This document shows positions 43,289 to 51,953 of a DNA stretch of 64,000 bases, in pieces. This DNA is from Gordonia sputi NBRC 100414 (GTDB lineage: Bacteria; Actinomycetota; Actinomycetes; Mycobacteriales; Mycobacteriaceae): NCBI RefSeq assembly GCF_000248055.1, contig NZ_BAFC01000087.1:1-64000 (forward strand), given 5' to 3'. The translations under genes were made by a program, and so were the position numbers. How positions within the stretch are numbered: position 1 is the first letter of the stretch; every line of letters begins with the position of its first letter. The notes under the pieces are model-generated. The model made no database searches. It was not told the origin of the DNA and worked only from the letters and a program-made list of their open reading frames with translations.

Positions 43289-44290
43289 ATGTCCTTCATC
43301 CGAACTCAGGTCGCGGGCGGTGTCGGTGAGATCATTCTCGACCGCCCCAAGGCACTCAATGCGCTCGATCAGACGATGATCGACGACATGCACGATGTCC
43401 TCGGGCGTTGGGGTGACGACGATTCGATCGAGACGGTGCTGGTGACCTCCGCGAGCGATCGCGCCTTCTGCGCCGGCGGCGACATCCGGGCGATCCGCGA
43501 GCACGCCGTCGCGGGTGAGTACGACGAGATCCGAAACTACTTCGCCGCAGAGTATCGACTCGATCAGATGATCGCGCACTACCCCAAGGCGTATGTCGCG
43601 CTGATCGACGGAGTCGCGATGGGTGGCGGACTCGGAATCAGCGTGCATGGCGAGGTCCGCGTCGTCACCGAGAACTCGTTGATGGCCATGCCCGAGACCG
43701 CAATCGGTTTCTTCCCCGACGTCGGCGCGACCTACTTTCTGCCACGCCTGCAGCGTGGTGTGGGAATGTGGTTGGGGCTCACCGGTTCACGCGTGCGCGG
43801 CGCCGACGCCGTCCACCTCGGGCTCGCCACGCACTTCGTGCCCGCGGCCGAGCTGGACTCCGTCGCCGACGCGCTGCGCGCCGGGGAGTCGCTCGTCGAC
43901 ATCCTCGGAGGCAGAAGCGAATTGCCCGCCTCCGACATCCCGATCGCCACGATCGGCGAGTACTTCGGCGACGACAACGTCGCCGCGATCCTCGGTGGGT
44001 TACGCGGCGCGGCAGGCGATGACTGGGCCGCGGAGATGGTGGAGCTCCTCGAAGGTGCGTCGCCGACGAGCCTGTGGGTGACCGCAGCGCTTCTCGACGC
44101 AGGCCGCGATTCGACGCTCGACGAGTGCTTCGACCGCGAATTGCATGCGGCGACAACGATCACGAAGACCAACGACTTCTCGGAAGGCGTGCGAGCAATG
44201 CTCGTCGACAAGGATCGCAGCCCGTCGTTCGAGCCGTCGACCATCGACGCTGTCGATCAGTCTGTGGTCGCCTCGATCGTCGAGGACTGA
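43289..44290 (+). CDS. 3-hydroxyisobutyryl-CoA hydrolase-like crotonase
   Basis: 333 aa crotonase fold. DRAFCAGGDIRAIREHA forms the first oxyanion-hole segment and GVAMGGGLGISVHG the second. MPETAIGFFPDVGATYFLPRL is the signature of HIBCH-type enzymes, which hydrolyse 3-hydroxyisobutyryl-CoA in valine breakdown. The extended C-terminus of about 90 residues also fits HIBCH. TACCGT (43276-43281) is 7 nt before ATG 43289; the longer frame to 43097 is unsupported. It is convergent with the lipoprotein gene, 5 nt away. Confidence 0.87.
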   Translation: MSFIRTQVAGGVGEIILDRPKALNALDQTMIDDMHDVLGRWGDDDSIETVLVTSASDRAFCAGGDIRAIREHAVAGEYDEIRNYFAAEYRLDQMIAHYPKAYVALIDGVAMGGGLGISVHGEVRVVTENSLMAMPETAIGFFPDVGATYFLPRLQRGVGMWLGLTGSRVRGADAVHLGLATHFVPAAELDSVADALRAGESLVDILGGRSELPASDIPIATIGEYFGDDNVAAILGGLRGAAGDDWAAEMVELLEGASPTSLWVTAALLDAGRDSTLDECFDRELHAATTITKTNDFSEGVRAMLVDKDRSPSFEPSTIDAVDQSVVASIVED

Positions 44291-44295
44291 GCCGG

Positions 44296-45156
44296 TCACG
44301 GCTGCAGGTCGAACCATCCGGTGAGGCTTGTCGGGCGCTCGGGCCGCGCACCTGGCGTCGGTGCGGCCGCGGGCGCAGGTGTGGCGGCGGGCGCCGCACC
44401 GTCGTCGTCGACCGGCACGTCGTCATCCGGATCGAGCGGATTCTGTTCGGCGACAATCGTTTCAGGGCAGTCGAACGAGCCTGCCGCCCGTTTCGACGAC
44501 ATCGCGGTCAGTGTCAGTGTGCACGTCGTCGACGACCTGTACGTGCCCTTCTCCGACAGCCCGACGGTGGCGGTGATCGACGTGGTCAGCGGGCCAACGG
44601 GCGGGCGCGGACCATCGGTCGGCGGTAGGTGTTCGCCGGTCAGCGCGCCGACGGGAAATTCGATCTGCGCGCCGTCGGTGCCGTCGCCCTTGAACACGAA
44701 CAGCAGGGATTCGGGTGGGACATCGGGTGTCGGTTCGCCCCAGCGGGCGAACTCGTAACATGCTGGGGCGGAAGACATCTGCTGCGCAGTCGGACTGGCC
44801 GACGCAGCTACCTGCCCGTCCGCCCCCACCTGTCCGGCCGCGCCTACCTGTCCTCCGACGCCGGCCTGGGCGGGCGATGCCGTCAACGGTCGCGGCGAGA
44901 TCAGAATGTGTCCGCGGGTGAATCTCAGGTCATAACCCTGTCGGTCGATCGATCCCGACGGGGCCTTCTCCGCGCAGCGCGCCGGGTCTTGCTGAGCCGA
45001 AGTGGTCGGGGTTGCCGACGACGACTGCACCGCGCGCGTCACCGACGTCGAGTCGGCGCACGCCGCCATGATCGATGTGCCTGCTGCCGCAATCGCCAAC
45101 GGTGCCGTGAGGCGCACCGTTCGGCCGGACAGCCCAGCGGTCGTTCGTCCGATCAC
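44296..45156 (-). CDS. Putative lipoprotein of unknown function
   Basis: 286 aa. An N-terminal signal with lipobox SIMAAC (Cys at about 33) predicts a membrane-anchored lipoprotein. About residues 97-120 hold a short GQVGA/GQVGAAG/GQVGADG repeat. The folded part (about 125-230) contains ACYEFARWGEPTPDVPPESLLFVFKGDGTDGAQIEFPVGALTG and a cysteine pair; it does not match a family I recognise. The C-terminus is Asp- then Pro/Ala-rich. GTG 45156 begins 20 nt after the prfC stop, so it is probably in the prfC operon. Confidence 0.7.
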   Translation of the reverse strand: MIGRTTAGLSGRTVRLTAPLAIAAAGTSIMAACADSTSVTRAVQSSSATPTTSAQQDPARCAEKAPSGSIDRQGYDLRFTRGHILISPRPLTASPAQAGVGGQVGAAGQVGADGQVAASASPTAQQMSSAPACYEFARWGEPTPDVPPESLLFVFKGDGTDGAQIEFPVGALTGEHLPPTDGPRPPVGPLTTSITATVGLSEKGTYRSSTTCTLTLTAMSSKRAAGSFDCPETIVAEQNPLDPDDDVPVDDDGAAPAATPAPAAAPTPGARPERPTSLTGWFDLQP

Positions 45157-45176
45157 GTCGTGTCAGCCCGCCCTGG

Positions 45177-46787
45177 TCAATCAGCCGTTGCGACAAGCGG
45201 TTCGAGCGTCAGGTCGCCGTGTTCTTTCTCGATGTACTGCAGTCGCCATTTGTCGCTGAAGAGTGCGAGTATCGCGCCGTCGGTCCGCGTGAACACCTCG
45301 ACGCCCCGCTGACGGTTGAGTTCCGACGCACTGTCGGCGTCGGTCCGTCGGGCGAGGCTGTACCCGAGTGGCTCGATCACGGTGTCGACGTTGAACTCAG
45401 TCTTCATCCGTGCGGTGACCACCTCGAACTGCATCGGTCCGACGGCGGCCAGTACGGGCGACGCGTCGCCACGAGTGTCGTTGCGCAACACCTGTACAAC
45501 GCCTTCGCTGTCGAGCTGATCCATGGCCTTGCGGAACTGCTTGTACTTGTCTGCGGTGGTGACGCGTAGCGTCGAAAAGTGTTCTGGCGCAAAGGAAGGG
45601 ATGGGCGGGTACTGGATGCGCGGGCCGTCGTAGAGTGTGTCGCCCGGCGCGAGCGCCGTCGCGTTGACGAGGCCGACGACGTCGCCGGGGTAGGCGGTGT
45701 CGACCGTCGACCGGTCGCGGCCGACAACGGTGTGGGCGTACTTGGTGGCGAACGGTTTTCCGGTCTGCGCGTGGGTGACGACCATGCCGCGTTCGAACTC
45801 GCCGCTCACGATGCGCATGAAGGCCAACCGGTCTCGGTGGCTGGAGTCCATGCCTGCCTGGACCTTGAACACGACGGCGCTGAACGGGTCGGTGACCTCG
45901 CGTTCGGTGCCGTCGATCCCGGTGCGACCCGACGGCGCCGGCGCGAGTTCGACAAGCGCGTCGAGCAGTTGGCGGACACCGAAGTTCAGCATCGCCGAGG
46001 CGAAGATCATCGGCGACGTCTGGCCTGCGAGGAAGAGTTCCTCGTCGTGATCCTGGCCCATCTCGGAGAGCAGTTCACTCTCTTCGACGGCCGCGATCCA
46101 GGCGTCGCCCTCGCGCTCGAGGGCGGCGTCGGGATCGAGCAGTTCCTCCGGCGCGATCTTGGCTCCACCGGCGGTGCGGGTGAAGTGGATGTACTCGCCG
46201 GTGCGGCGGTCGAGGAGTCCGCGGAAATCGCCTGCGATGCCGACGGGCAGGAACAGCGGAGTGGGGATCAAACCGATACGTTCGCTGATCTCGTCGATGA
46301 GCTCCAACCGGGTGCGACCGGGGCGGTCCCATTTGTTGATGACGGTGATGACCGGGATGCCGCGGTGGCGACACACCTGGAACAGTTTGAGCGTCTGCGG
46401 CTCGAGGCCCTTGGCGGCGTCGATGAGCATGACCGCGGCGTCGACCGCGGTGAGCACTCGGTAGGTGTCCTCGGAGAAGTCGGCGTGGCCCGGAGTGTCG
46501 ACGAGGTTGATGACCGCGCCGGGGCCGTCGGTGCCTTCGAGTGCGTAGTTGAACTGCAGGGCGGTGGAGCTGACGGAGATTCCGCGAGCCTTCTCCATCT
46601 CCATCCAGTCCGACACCGTCGACTTACGGCCGGCCTTGCCGTGGATGGCGCCCGCCTCGCTGATCACGTGCGCGTGCAACGCCAGGGCCTCGGTCATCGT
46701 CGACTTACCCGCGTCGGGGTGGGAGATGATGGCGAAGGTACGTCGACGCTGGGCTTCGAGCCGCAGCTCACGCGCGTCAGAACTCAC
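45177..46787 (-). CDS. prfC: Peptide chain release factor 3
   Basis: 536-aa translational GTPase that recycles RF1/RF2. G1 is SHPDAGKST, switch I GISVSSTA, G3 DTPGHADFSEDTY and G4 INKWDR. The N-terminal RRRTFAIISHPDAGK and the SVSDWMEMEKARG segment are RF3-specific. A C-terminal RF3 domain is present. TAGCCT (46799-46794) lies 6 nt before GTG 46787, so the mRNA is probably leaderless. Confidence 0.96.
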   Translation of the reverse strand: MSSDARELRLEAQRRRTFAIISHPDAGKSTMTEALALHAHVISEAGAIHGKAGRKSTVSDWMEMEKARGISVSSTALQFNYALEGTDGPGAVINLVDTPGHADFSEDTYRVLTAVDAAVMLIDAAKGLEPQTLKLFQVCRHRGIPVITVINKWDRPGRTRLELIDEISERIGLIPTPLFLPVGIAGDFRGLLDRRTGEYIHFTRTAGGAKIAPEELLDPDAALEREGDAWIAAVEESELLSEMGQDHDEELFLAGQTSPMIFASAMLNFGVRQLLDALVELAPAPSGRTGIDGTEREVTDPFSAVVFKVQAGMDSSHRDRLAFMRIVSGEFERGMVVTHAQTGKPFATKYAHTVVGRDRSTVDTAYPGDVVGLVNATALAPGDTLYDGPRIQYPPIPSFAPEHFSTLRVTTADKYKQFRKAMDQLDSEGVVQVLRNDTRGDASPVLAAVGPMQFEVVTARMKTEFNVDTVIEPLGYSLARRTDADSASELNRQRGVEVFTRTDGAILALFSDKWRLQYIEKEHGDLTLEPLVATAD

Positions 46788-46857
46788 CAGACGAGGCTAC
46801 TAGCCGGGCGAGCGTCGGAGCAAAACGCTCGACGCTGCCCGACGGTCGGTCCAGACG

Positions 46858-47874
46858 CTACTCGAACGGCACCGGCGGCATCTTGACCACCTGCGCGGCG
46901 TAGCTGAGTCCCGCACCGTAGCCGAGCAGCAGTGCTGTGTCGCCCGGCTTGGCCTTGCCGGTCGAGAGGAGATCCTCCATGGCCAGCGGGATCGATGCCG
47001 CCGACGTGTTGCCGGTGTATTCGATGTCGTTGGCCACCGGGGTGCCCTCGGGCAGATGCAGCGTCTTCGCAAGCAGATCGTTGATGCGGGTGTTGGCCTG
47101 ATGGGGGACGAAGACGTCGAGGTCTTCGGCGCCGATCTTGGCGGCGTCGAGCGCGCGCTGTGCCACCTTGCCCATTTCGAAAGCGGCCCAACGGAATACC
47201 GCAGTGCCCTGCAGACGCACGTAGGGCCGCTGCACCCGGTCGCCGTCGAGGAAGGTCACCCAGTCGATGTCCTGGCGGATCGCGTCGTATTGACTGCCGT
47301 CGCTACCCCAGATGACTGGTCCGAGCTGCTGGTCCTCGGTGGGTCCGACGACGACGGCTCCGGCACCGTCGCCGAAGATGAAGCAGTTGGTGCGGTCGGT
47401 CATGTCGAGGGTCACGGACAACTGCTCGGCGCCGATGACGAGGACATGCGTTGCGCTTCCGCCGCGCACCATGTCGGCGGCGAGCGCCATGCCGTAACCG
47501 AATCCGGCGCAGCCGACGGTGACGTCGAATGCGGGAACACCGTTCGCGCCGAGTTCGGTGGCGACCTTCGTCGCGCCCGCAGGCGTCATGAGCAGATGGG
47601 TGTTGGTCGCGAGGATGACGGCGTCGATGTCGGAGCCGGAGAGCAGAGCATTGGCGATCGCCGTGCGCCCGGCCTTGACGCCCATCTCCACGACGTCCTC
47701 GTCGCGGCGCGCGAAGCGTCGGGTCTTGATGCCGGTCCGCGTGTAGATCCACTCGTCGGAGGAATCGATGTGCTCGCAGATCTCGTCGTTGGTGACGACG
47801 CGCTCGGGACGGTACGCACCGATGCCGAGCATGCCGATGTTGTTGACGCCCGCTGTATCCGCGATCTCTGCCAT
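46858..47874 (-). CDS. FabH-like beta-ketoacyl-ACP synthase III, copy 1
   Basis: 338-aa thiolase-fold condensing enzyme. The catalytic triad is C122 ([15 protein letters not shown]), His in [11 protein letters not shown] and Asn in [20 protein letters not shown] near the start and [11 protein letters not shown] are FabH signatures. It condenses an acyl-CoA starter with malonyl-ACP to begin FAS-II-type chains. ATG 47874 has a strong AAGGA; the much longer frame upstream is antisense noise. A paralogue at 50732 lies across the PadR/ABC locus. No acyl carrier protein gene is nearby. Confidence 0.92.
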   Translation of the reverse strand: MAEIADTAGVNNIGMLGIGAYRPERVVTNDEICEHIDSSDEWIYTRTGIKTRRFARRDEDVVEMGVKAGRTAIANALLSGSDIDAVILATNTHLLMTPAGATKVATELGANGVPAFDVTVGCAGFGYGMALAADMVRGGSATHVLVIGAEQLSVTLDMTDRTNCFIFGDGAGAVVVGPTEDQQLGPVIWGSDGSQYDAIRQDIDWVTFLDGDRVQRPYVRLQGTAVFRWAAFEMGKVAQRALDAAKIGAEDLDVFVPHQANTRINDLLAKTLHLPEGTPVANDIEYTGNTSAASIPLAMEDLLSTGKAKPGDTALLLGYGAGLSYAAQVVKMPPVPFE

Positions 47875-47924
47875 GAGGTTCCTTCCGTTATGCGACCCGA
47901 CATAGACCGTCTCACATCGCGGCG

Positions 47925-48626
47925 CTACTCGGAAGTACTGATGCGCGGCGACGGGGCATCGTGGCCGGGCTGACCCTGCAGAATGCGCCTGTAATCGGTG
48001 CGGTCGACGGTCATCTGGTGGCCCGGGTCGTCGGGTGGTGGCGTCCAGTCGGCGTTCTCCAGAAACGACAGCGTCCCGTTCTGGACGTCGGCGATGACGT
48101 CGGTGAGCCAGTCCGCCTCGGCCTGCGCGAGGCGCAACCACAGGCGAGCGCCTTCCATGGCATGCGGCGGAGCGTAGGGGTTGGCACCGGGTTCGGTTGC
48201 TGCGGAGTATTCGCGCATCACGTCCTGCAGCGTCACCAAACGCTGTTTGAGCAGCGTCGTCGCGTGGTCGTCGCCGAGGAGTGGCAGGAGATTGAACGCC
48301 GCCTGGAACGCGCTGCGGTCGAAGACGTCGACGCCGATGATCGCGTGCTCGAGCATGCTGTGCAGCCTGACCCGACCCGACTCGGTGATCTCGTAGACGC
48401 TGACCTCGCGTGAGCCGTCGGAGACCTCGCGTCGCGTGAGATCGCCTGAGTCGCTGAGCTTTCCGAGGGCGTGGTAGATCGAGCCCGGATTGACGTTGGC
48501 CCATTTGTCGACCTGCCACGACAACAGTTCGCGTCGGATCTGATAGCCGTTGACCGGCCCGAAGATCCCGACGACGCCGAGCAGGAGTAGCGGCGTCGTC
48601 GGTGGGATCGGTGGCGTGGAAGCCAT
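47925..48626 (-). CDS. PadR-family transcriptional regulator
   Basis: 233 aa. The N-terminal PadR winged helix (about 10-85) has [51 protein letters not shown] and [11 protein letters not shown]. An extended helical C-terminal domain (PadR class with Vir_act_alpha_C-like tail) follows. TACTGT (48638-48633) is 6 nt before ATG 48626. It diverges from the drug-type ABC exporter, the classic target of PadR repressors, and inverted repeats lie near that promoter. The C-terminal residues are Pro/Asp-rich. Confidence 0.88.
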   Translation of the reverse strand: MASTPPIPPTTPLLLLGVVGIFGPVNGYQIRRELLSWQVDKWANVNPGSIYHALGKLSDSGDLTRREVSDGSREVSVYEITESGRVRLHSMLEHAIIGVDVFDRSAFQAAFNLLPLLGDDHATTLLKQRLVTLQDVMREYSAATEPGANPYAPPHAMEGARLWLRLAQAEADWLTDVIADVQNGTLSFLENADWTPPPDDPGHQMTVDRTDYRRILQGQPGHDAPSPRISTSE

Positions 48627-48795
48627 GACCTGACAGTAATGCGTCGACGCGGATTCCGAATCGAGGGCAGGGGTTGTCCGCATTTCGATGAATCATCGAC
48701 GAGCAGGTGGTCAGTACAAGCAGAGAGAGCCACGAGGTGGGCGCCGTCGGGTTTCCGACGCCGCCGACGACTACCTCTGCGACGAAGCCGGCATC

Positions 48796-48834
48796 TAGTC
48801 AACTTTGACTAAATGGCTTATATTCAAGTTTGAA
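48796..48834. promoter_or_regulatory. Inverted repeats in PadR/ABC divergent region
   Basis: TAGTCAA-CT-TTGACTA (48796-48811) is a perfect dyad, followed by TATATT and a smaller dyad TTCAA-GT-TTGAA (48823-48834). A third, CGATGA-A-TCATCG, is at 48686-48698. The AT-rich position just upstream of the exporter gene suits a PadR operator and promoter. Confidence 0.55.
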
Positions 48835-48886
48835 CACTATGCGTGAGCGGCTCATTCGACGTTCACACGCAGAGAGGGGACGAGCT

Positions 48887-49912
48887 GTGACACCGACGAT
48901 GATCCAAGCGCGAGGTCTGGTGCAGACATTCACGACGGGGCGAGGCAAGAACAAACGCGAGGTGCGAGCCGTCGACGGCGTCGACCTCGATATTCACGAG
49001 GGCGAGGTGGTCGGATTTCTCGGCCCCAACGGCGCGGGGAAGACGACCACGCTGCGCATGTTGACGACGTTGCTGCGGCCGACCGCCGGAACCGCGACCG
49101 TCAACGGATACGACGTCGTGCGCGAGTCGGTGATGGTCCGTCGCAGTATCGGATACGTGTCGCAGGCGGGTGGAACGTTCAGCCAGGCCAGGGCGGGCGA
49201 CGAGGTGGTCGACCACGGGATGCTCTACGGACTCTCGCACGCCGACGCCACTCGACGCGGGCACGAACTGTTCTCCCGACTGCAACTCGACGGACTGTGG
49301 GAACGGCAGCCCAAGAACATGTCGGGTGGTCAGAAGCGTCGCCTCGACATCGCAATGGGATTGATCCACGATCCCTCGCTGGTCTTCCTCGACGAACCGA
49401 CCACCGGCCTCGACCCGCAGGCGAGAGCGAACCTCTGGGACCACATCAGCAGGCTGCGCACCGAGCGTGGCGCCACGGTCTTCCTCACCACGCACTACCT
49501 CGACGAGGCCGACGAACTGTCGGACCGCATCCTCATCATCGACAACGGCAAGATCGTCGCGGCCGACACCGCTCAGAACCTCAAAGACCAGGTGTCGGGC
49601 GACCTCGTCGACCTCGAGATCCAGCTGGCAGCCGAGGTCGACATAGCCGCGGATCGTCTACGACGCATCGCCAACTCCGTCGAGACCGACGGCCGCCACG
49701 TGCGCGGCCGTGTGCGGCACGCGGGACGCGAGATACCGGGACTGCTCCGCGAACTCGACGCCTCGGGCATCGCGCTCGACAGCATCGAGGTGCTGCGACC
49801 CACCCTCGACGACGTCTTCCTCACGATGACCGGGCGTTCACTGCGCGACGCTCAAGCCACGAGCGAAGACGCCGCACTCGAAGAACTCGACAACGAAGGA
49901 GCCATCCGATGA
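48887..49912 (+). CDS. ABC exporter ATP-binding protein (DrrA type)
   Basis: 341 aa. Walker A GPNGAGKTT, Q-loop SQAGGTFSQARAGDEV, signature MSGGQKRRLDIA, Walker B LVFLDEPTTGLDPQ, then a C-terminal regulatory extension of about 100 residues typical of DrrA/multidrug exporters. GTG 48887 was chosen because AGAGGGGA precedes it; the upstream ATG 48839 lacks a site. It overlaps the membrane subunit by ATGA. It drives export of a lipophilic compound or lipid (inference). Confidence 0.9.
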   Translation: MTPTMIQARGLVQTFTTGRGKNKREVRAVDGVDLDIHEGEVVGFLGPNGAGKTTTLRMLTTLLRPTAGTATVNGYDVVRESVMVRRSIGYVSQAGGTFSQARAGDEVVDHGMLYGLSHADATRRGHELFSRLQLDGLWERQPKNMSGGQKRRLDIAMGLIHDPSLVFLDEPTTGLDPQARANLWDHISRLRTERGATVFLTTHYLDEADELSDRILIIDNGKIVAADTAQNLKDQVSGDLVDLEIQLAAEVDIAADRLRRIANSVETDGRHVRGRVRHAGREIPGLLRELDASGIALDSIEVLRPTLDDVFLTMTGRSLRDAQATSEDAALEELDNEGAIR

Positions 49913-50670
49913 ACTTCCTCCGCGACTCCACCATCGTGTTCCGTCGACAGATCCGGATGAATCTGCGTAACCCGGCCTGGGTACTGATCGGGGTGCTGCA
50001 ACCCGTGCTCTACCTGCTGCTGTTCGGCCCGCTGCTCAAACCCATCGTCGACCAGTTCCCCGGCGGCGCCGACAATGCCTACACGTTCCTGGTGCCAGGA
50101 CTCCTCGTGCAGCTCGGATTCTTCGGCGCGATGTTCGCCGGGTTCAGTCTGATCGGGGAGTGGCGCGAAGGCGTCGTCGAAGCCGAACGCGTGACGCCCG
50201 CGAGCCGCACCGCACTGCTGGCCGGTCGGCTGATGCGCGACGTGCTGCAGTTGTTCGTCCAGGCGCTGATCCTGGTGTTCCTCGGCTACGCCATGGGTAT
50301 GCGCGGATCCGTCAGCGGCGCGATCGTCGGCATCGCAATCACGCTGCTGATCGGCGCAGCGTGCGCCGCGGCGTCGAACGCGCTTGCCCTGACCGCCAAG
50401 AGCGAAGACGTCATGGCGCCGGTCATCAACATGGTGATGATGCCGGTGCTGTTGCTGTCGGGAATCCTGCTGCCGATGACGCTCGGACCGATGTGGCTGC
50501 AACGGGCCAGCGATTTCATGCCGTTCCGCTGGATCGTCGACGCCGTCCGCAGCAGCTTCGTCGGAGGCATCGCGACGTCGACGGTCGCGTGGGGTCTGCT
50601 CACCGCCATCGCGCTGGCGATTCTCGGAACATGGTGGGGCACAGCGGTATTCCGCAGGGAGAACGCGTAG
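49909..50670 (+). CDS. ABC-2 type exporter permease (DrrB type)
   Basis: 253 aa, ABC2_membrane family with about six hydrophobic segments. QIRMNLRNPAWVLIGVLQPVLYLLLFGPLL, EWREGVVEAERVTPASRTALLAGR and PVLLLSGILLPMTLGPMWLQRASDFMPFRWIVDAVR are typical of DrrB proteins. Translationally coupled to the ATPase by ATGA. Ends 13 bp before the duplicated tail of the FabH-like gene, with which it converges. Confidence 0.9.
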   Translation: MNFLRDSTIVFRRQIRMNLRNPAWVLIGVLQPVLYLLLFGPLLKPIVDQFPGGADNAYTFLVPGLLVQLGFFGAMFAGFSLIGEWREGVVEAERVTPASRTALLAGRLMRDVLQLFVQALILVFLGYAMGMRGSVSGAIVGIAITLLIGAACAAASNALALTAKSEDVMAPVINMVMMPVLLLSGILLPMTLGPMWLQRASDFMPFRWIVDAVRSSFVGGIATSTVAWGLLTAIALAILGTWWGTAVFRRENA

Positions 50671-50683
50671 CGGGTGCTACCCC

Positions 50684-50783
50684 AGGTCGTCGAAGCTGCT
50701 CACCTTCGGCGCCGGGGGCAGAGTCACGGTGTCACCCGAGGTCGTCGAAGCTGCTCACCTTCGGCGCCGGGGGCAGAGTCACG
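50684..50783. repeat. Tandem duplication of the 3' end of fabH copy 2
   Basis: A 45-bp segment (50684-50728) reappears at 50739-50783, a 55-bp period. The second copy encodes the last residues PAPKVSSFDDLG and stop of the FabH-like protein. The first copy repeats them downstream and ends in its own TAG. It lies in the convergent junction with the ABC permease gene. Confidence 0.85.
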
Positions 50784-51802
50784 ACAGCCCCGGCGTAGGA
50801 GAGGCCCGCGCCGAACCCGAGCAGCAGCGCGGTCTGGCCGCCCTTGGCCTTGCCGGTGGCCAGCATCTCTTCCATCGCGAGCGGGATCGACGCCGCCGAC
50901 GTGTTGCCGGTGTTCTCGATGTCGTTGGCCATCGGCAGGTCGTCGGGGAAGCCCAGGTTCTTCTTCATCAAGTCGTTGATCCGAGCGTTCGCCTGGTGGG
51001 GTACGAACACCTCGATGTCGTCGATACCGATGCCGGACTGCTCGATGACCGACGACAGCGCCTTGGGCAGTGTGATTGCCGCCCAGCGGAAGACGCGTGA
51101 ACCCTCCATCGTGACCACCATGCGGCCGACGGGCTCGGTCTCCGGATCCTTGTGCTGGTACTCCTGAGCGCGATCCATGTACTCGGGAATGTCGTAGTTC
51201 TGGCCGATCGCCTCGGCGTTCTCGCCGTCGGAACCCCAGACGGTAGGGGAGATCCCGTTGTCGTCACTCGGTCCGACGACGACCGCGCCGGCGCCGTCGC
51301 CGAAGATGAATGCGGTGTTGCGGTCGGTGGGCTCCATGACGACCGACATCGTCTCGACGCCGACGACAAGCACGTACTCGGCTGAGCCCGCGCGCACGGT
51401 GTCGGCCGCGACGCCCAGGGCGTAGCCGAAGCCGCCGCATCCCGCGGCGATGTCGTAGGCGGGAATTCCGTTGAGGCCGATGTCGTAGGCCACGATCGGG
51501 CCGCCGTGCGGGATCTTGGTCTTCCAGCTGTTGGTGGCCAGAATCAGCGCACCGATCTTGTCCTTGTCGATCCCGGAGTTCTCGATGGCCCGCTCGGCTG
51601 CGGCTGCGGCCATCGACCGCGCGGTCTCGTCGCCGCTGATCCACCGGCGATTCCGGATGCCGCTGCGCTCGAAGATCCACTGATCCGAACTGTCGAGAAC
51701 CTCGCACACCTCATCGTTGCTGACCAGGCGCTTCGGTCGGTACGCGCCGATGCCCAACATCGCTACGTTCTGATGGCCTGTGTTGGCGGCGATGACGGTC
51801 AC
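50732..51802 (-). CDS. FabH-like beta-ketoacyl-ACP synthase III, copy 2
   Basis: 356 aa, paralogue of the product of 46858. The triad is C122 (AAGCGGFGYALG), His in FVPHQANARIN and Asn in [10 protein letters not shown]. It carries an insertion of about 20 residues (YMDRAQEYQHKDPETEPVG) absent from copy 1. The first 60 residues of the two are nearly co-linear, indicating an old duplication. GTG 51802 follows AAGGGAAG. Role as for copy 1; the two may make hetero-products or use different starters (inference). The 3' end is tandemly duplicated downstream. Confidence 0.9.
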   Translation of the reverse strand: MTVIAANTGHQNVAMLGIGAYRPKRLVSNDEVCEVLDSSDQWIFERSGIRNRRWISGDETARSMAAAAAERAIENSGIDKDKIGALILATNSWKTKIPHGGPIVAYDIGLNGIPAYDIAAGCGGFGYALGVAADTVRAGSAEYVLVVGVETMSVVMEPTDRNTAFIFGDGAGAVVVGPSDDNGISPTVWGSDGENAEAIGQNYDIPEYMDRAQEYQHKDPETEPVGRMVVTMEGSRVFRWAAITLPKALSSVIEQSGIGIDDIEVFVPHQANARINDLMKKNLGFPDDLPMANDIENTGNTSAASIPLAMEEMLATGKAKGGQTALLLGFGAGLSYAGAVVTLPPAPKVSSFDDLG

Positions 51803-51953
51803 GCGTACTTCCCTTCGACAAACGGATCACGCAGCGGATAGCCCTGCGTCCGAAAAGAGTGTAGGCCCCGCCACATCCGGTGACGAACAAGGCCGCTTCT
51901 CACGGCTCCTGCTCGCCCCGGCCGTCGAGTGCGTCTCAGCGGTTGAGGGGGTA

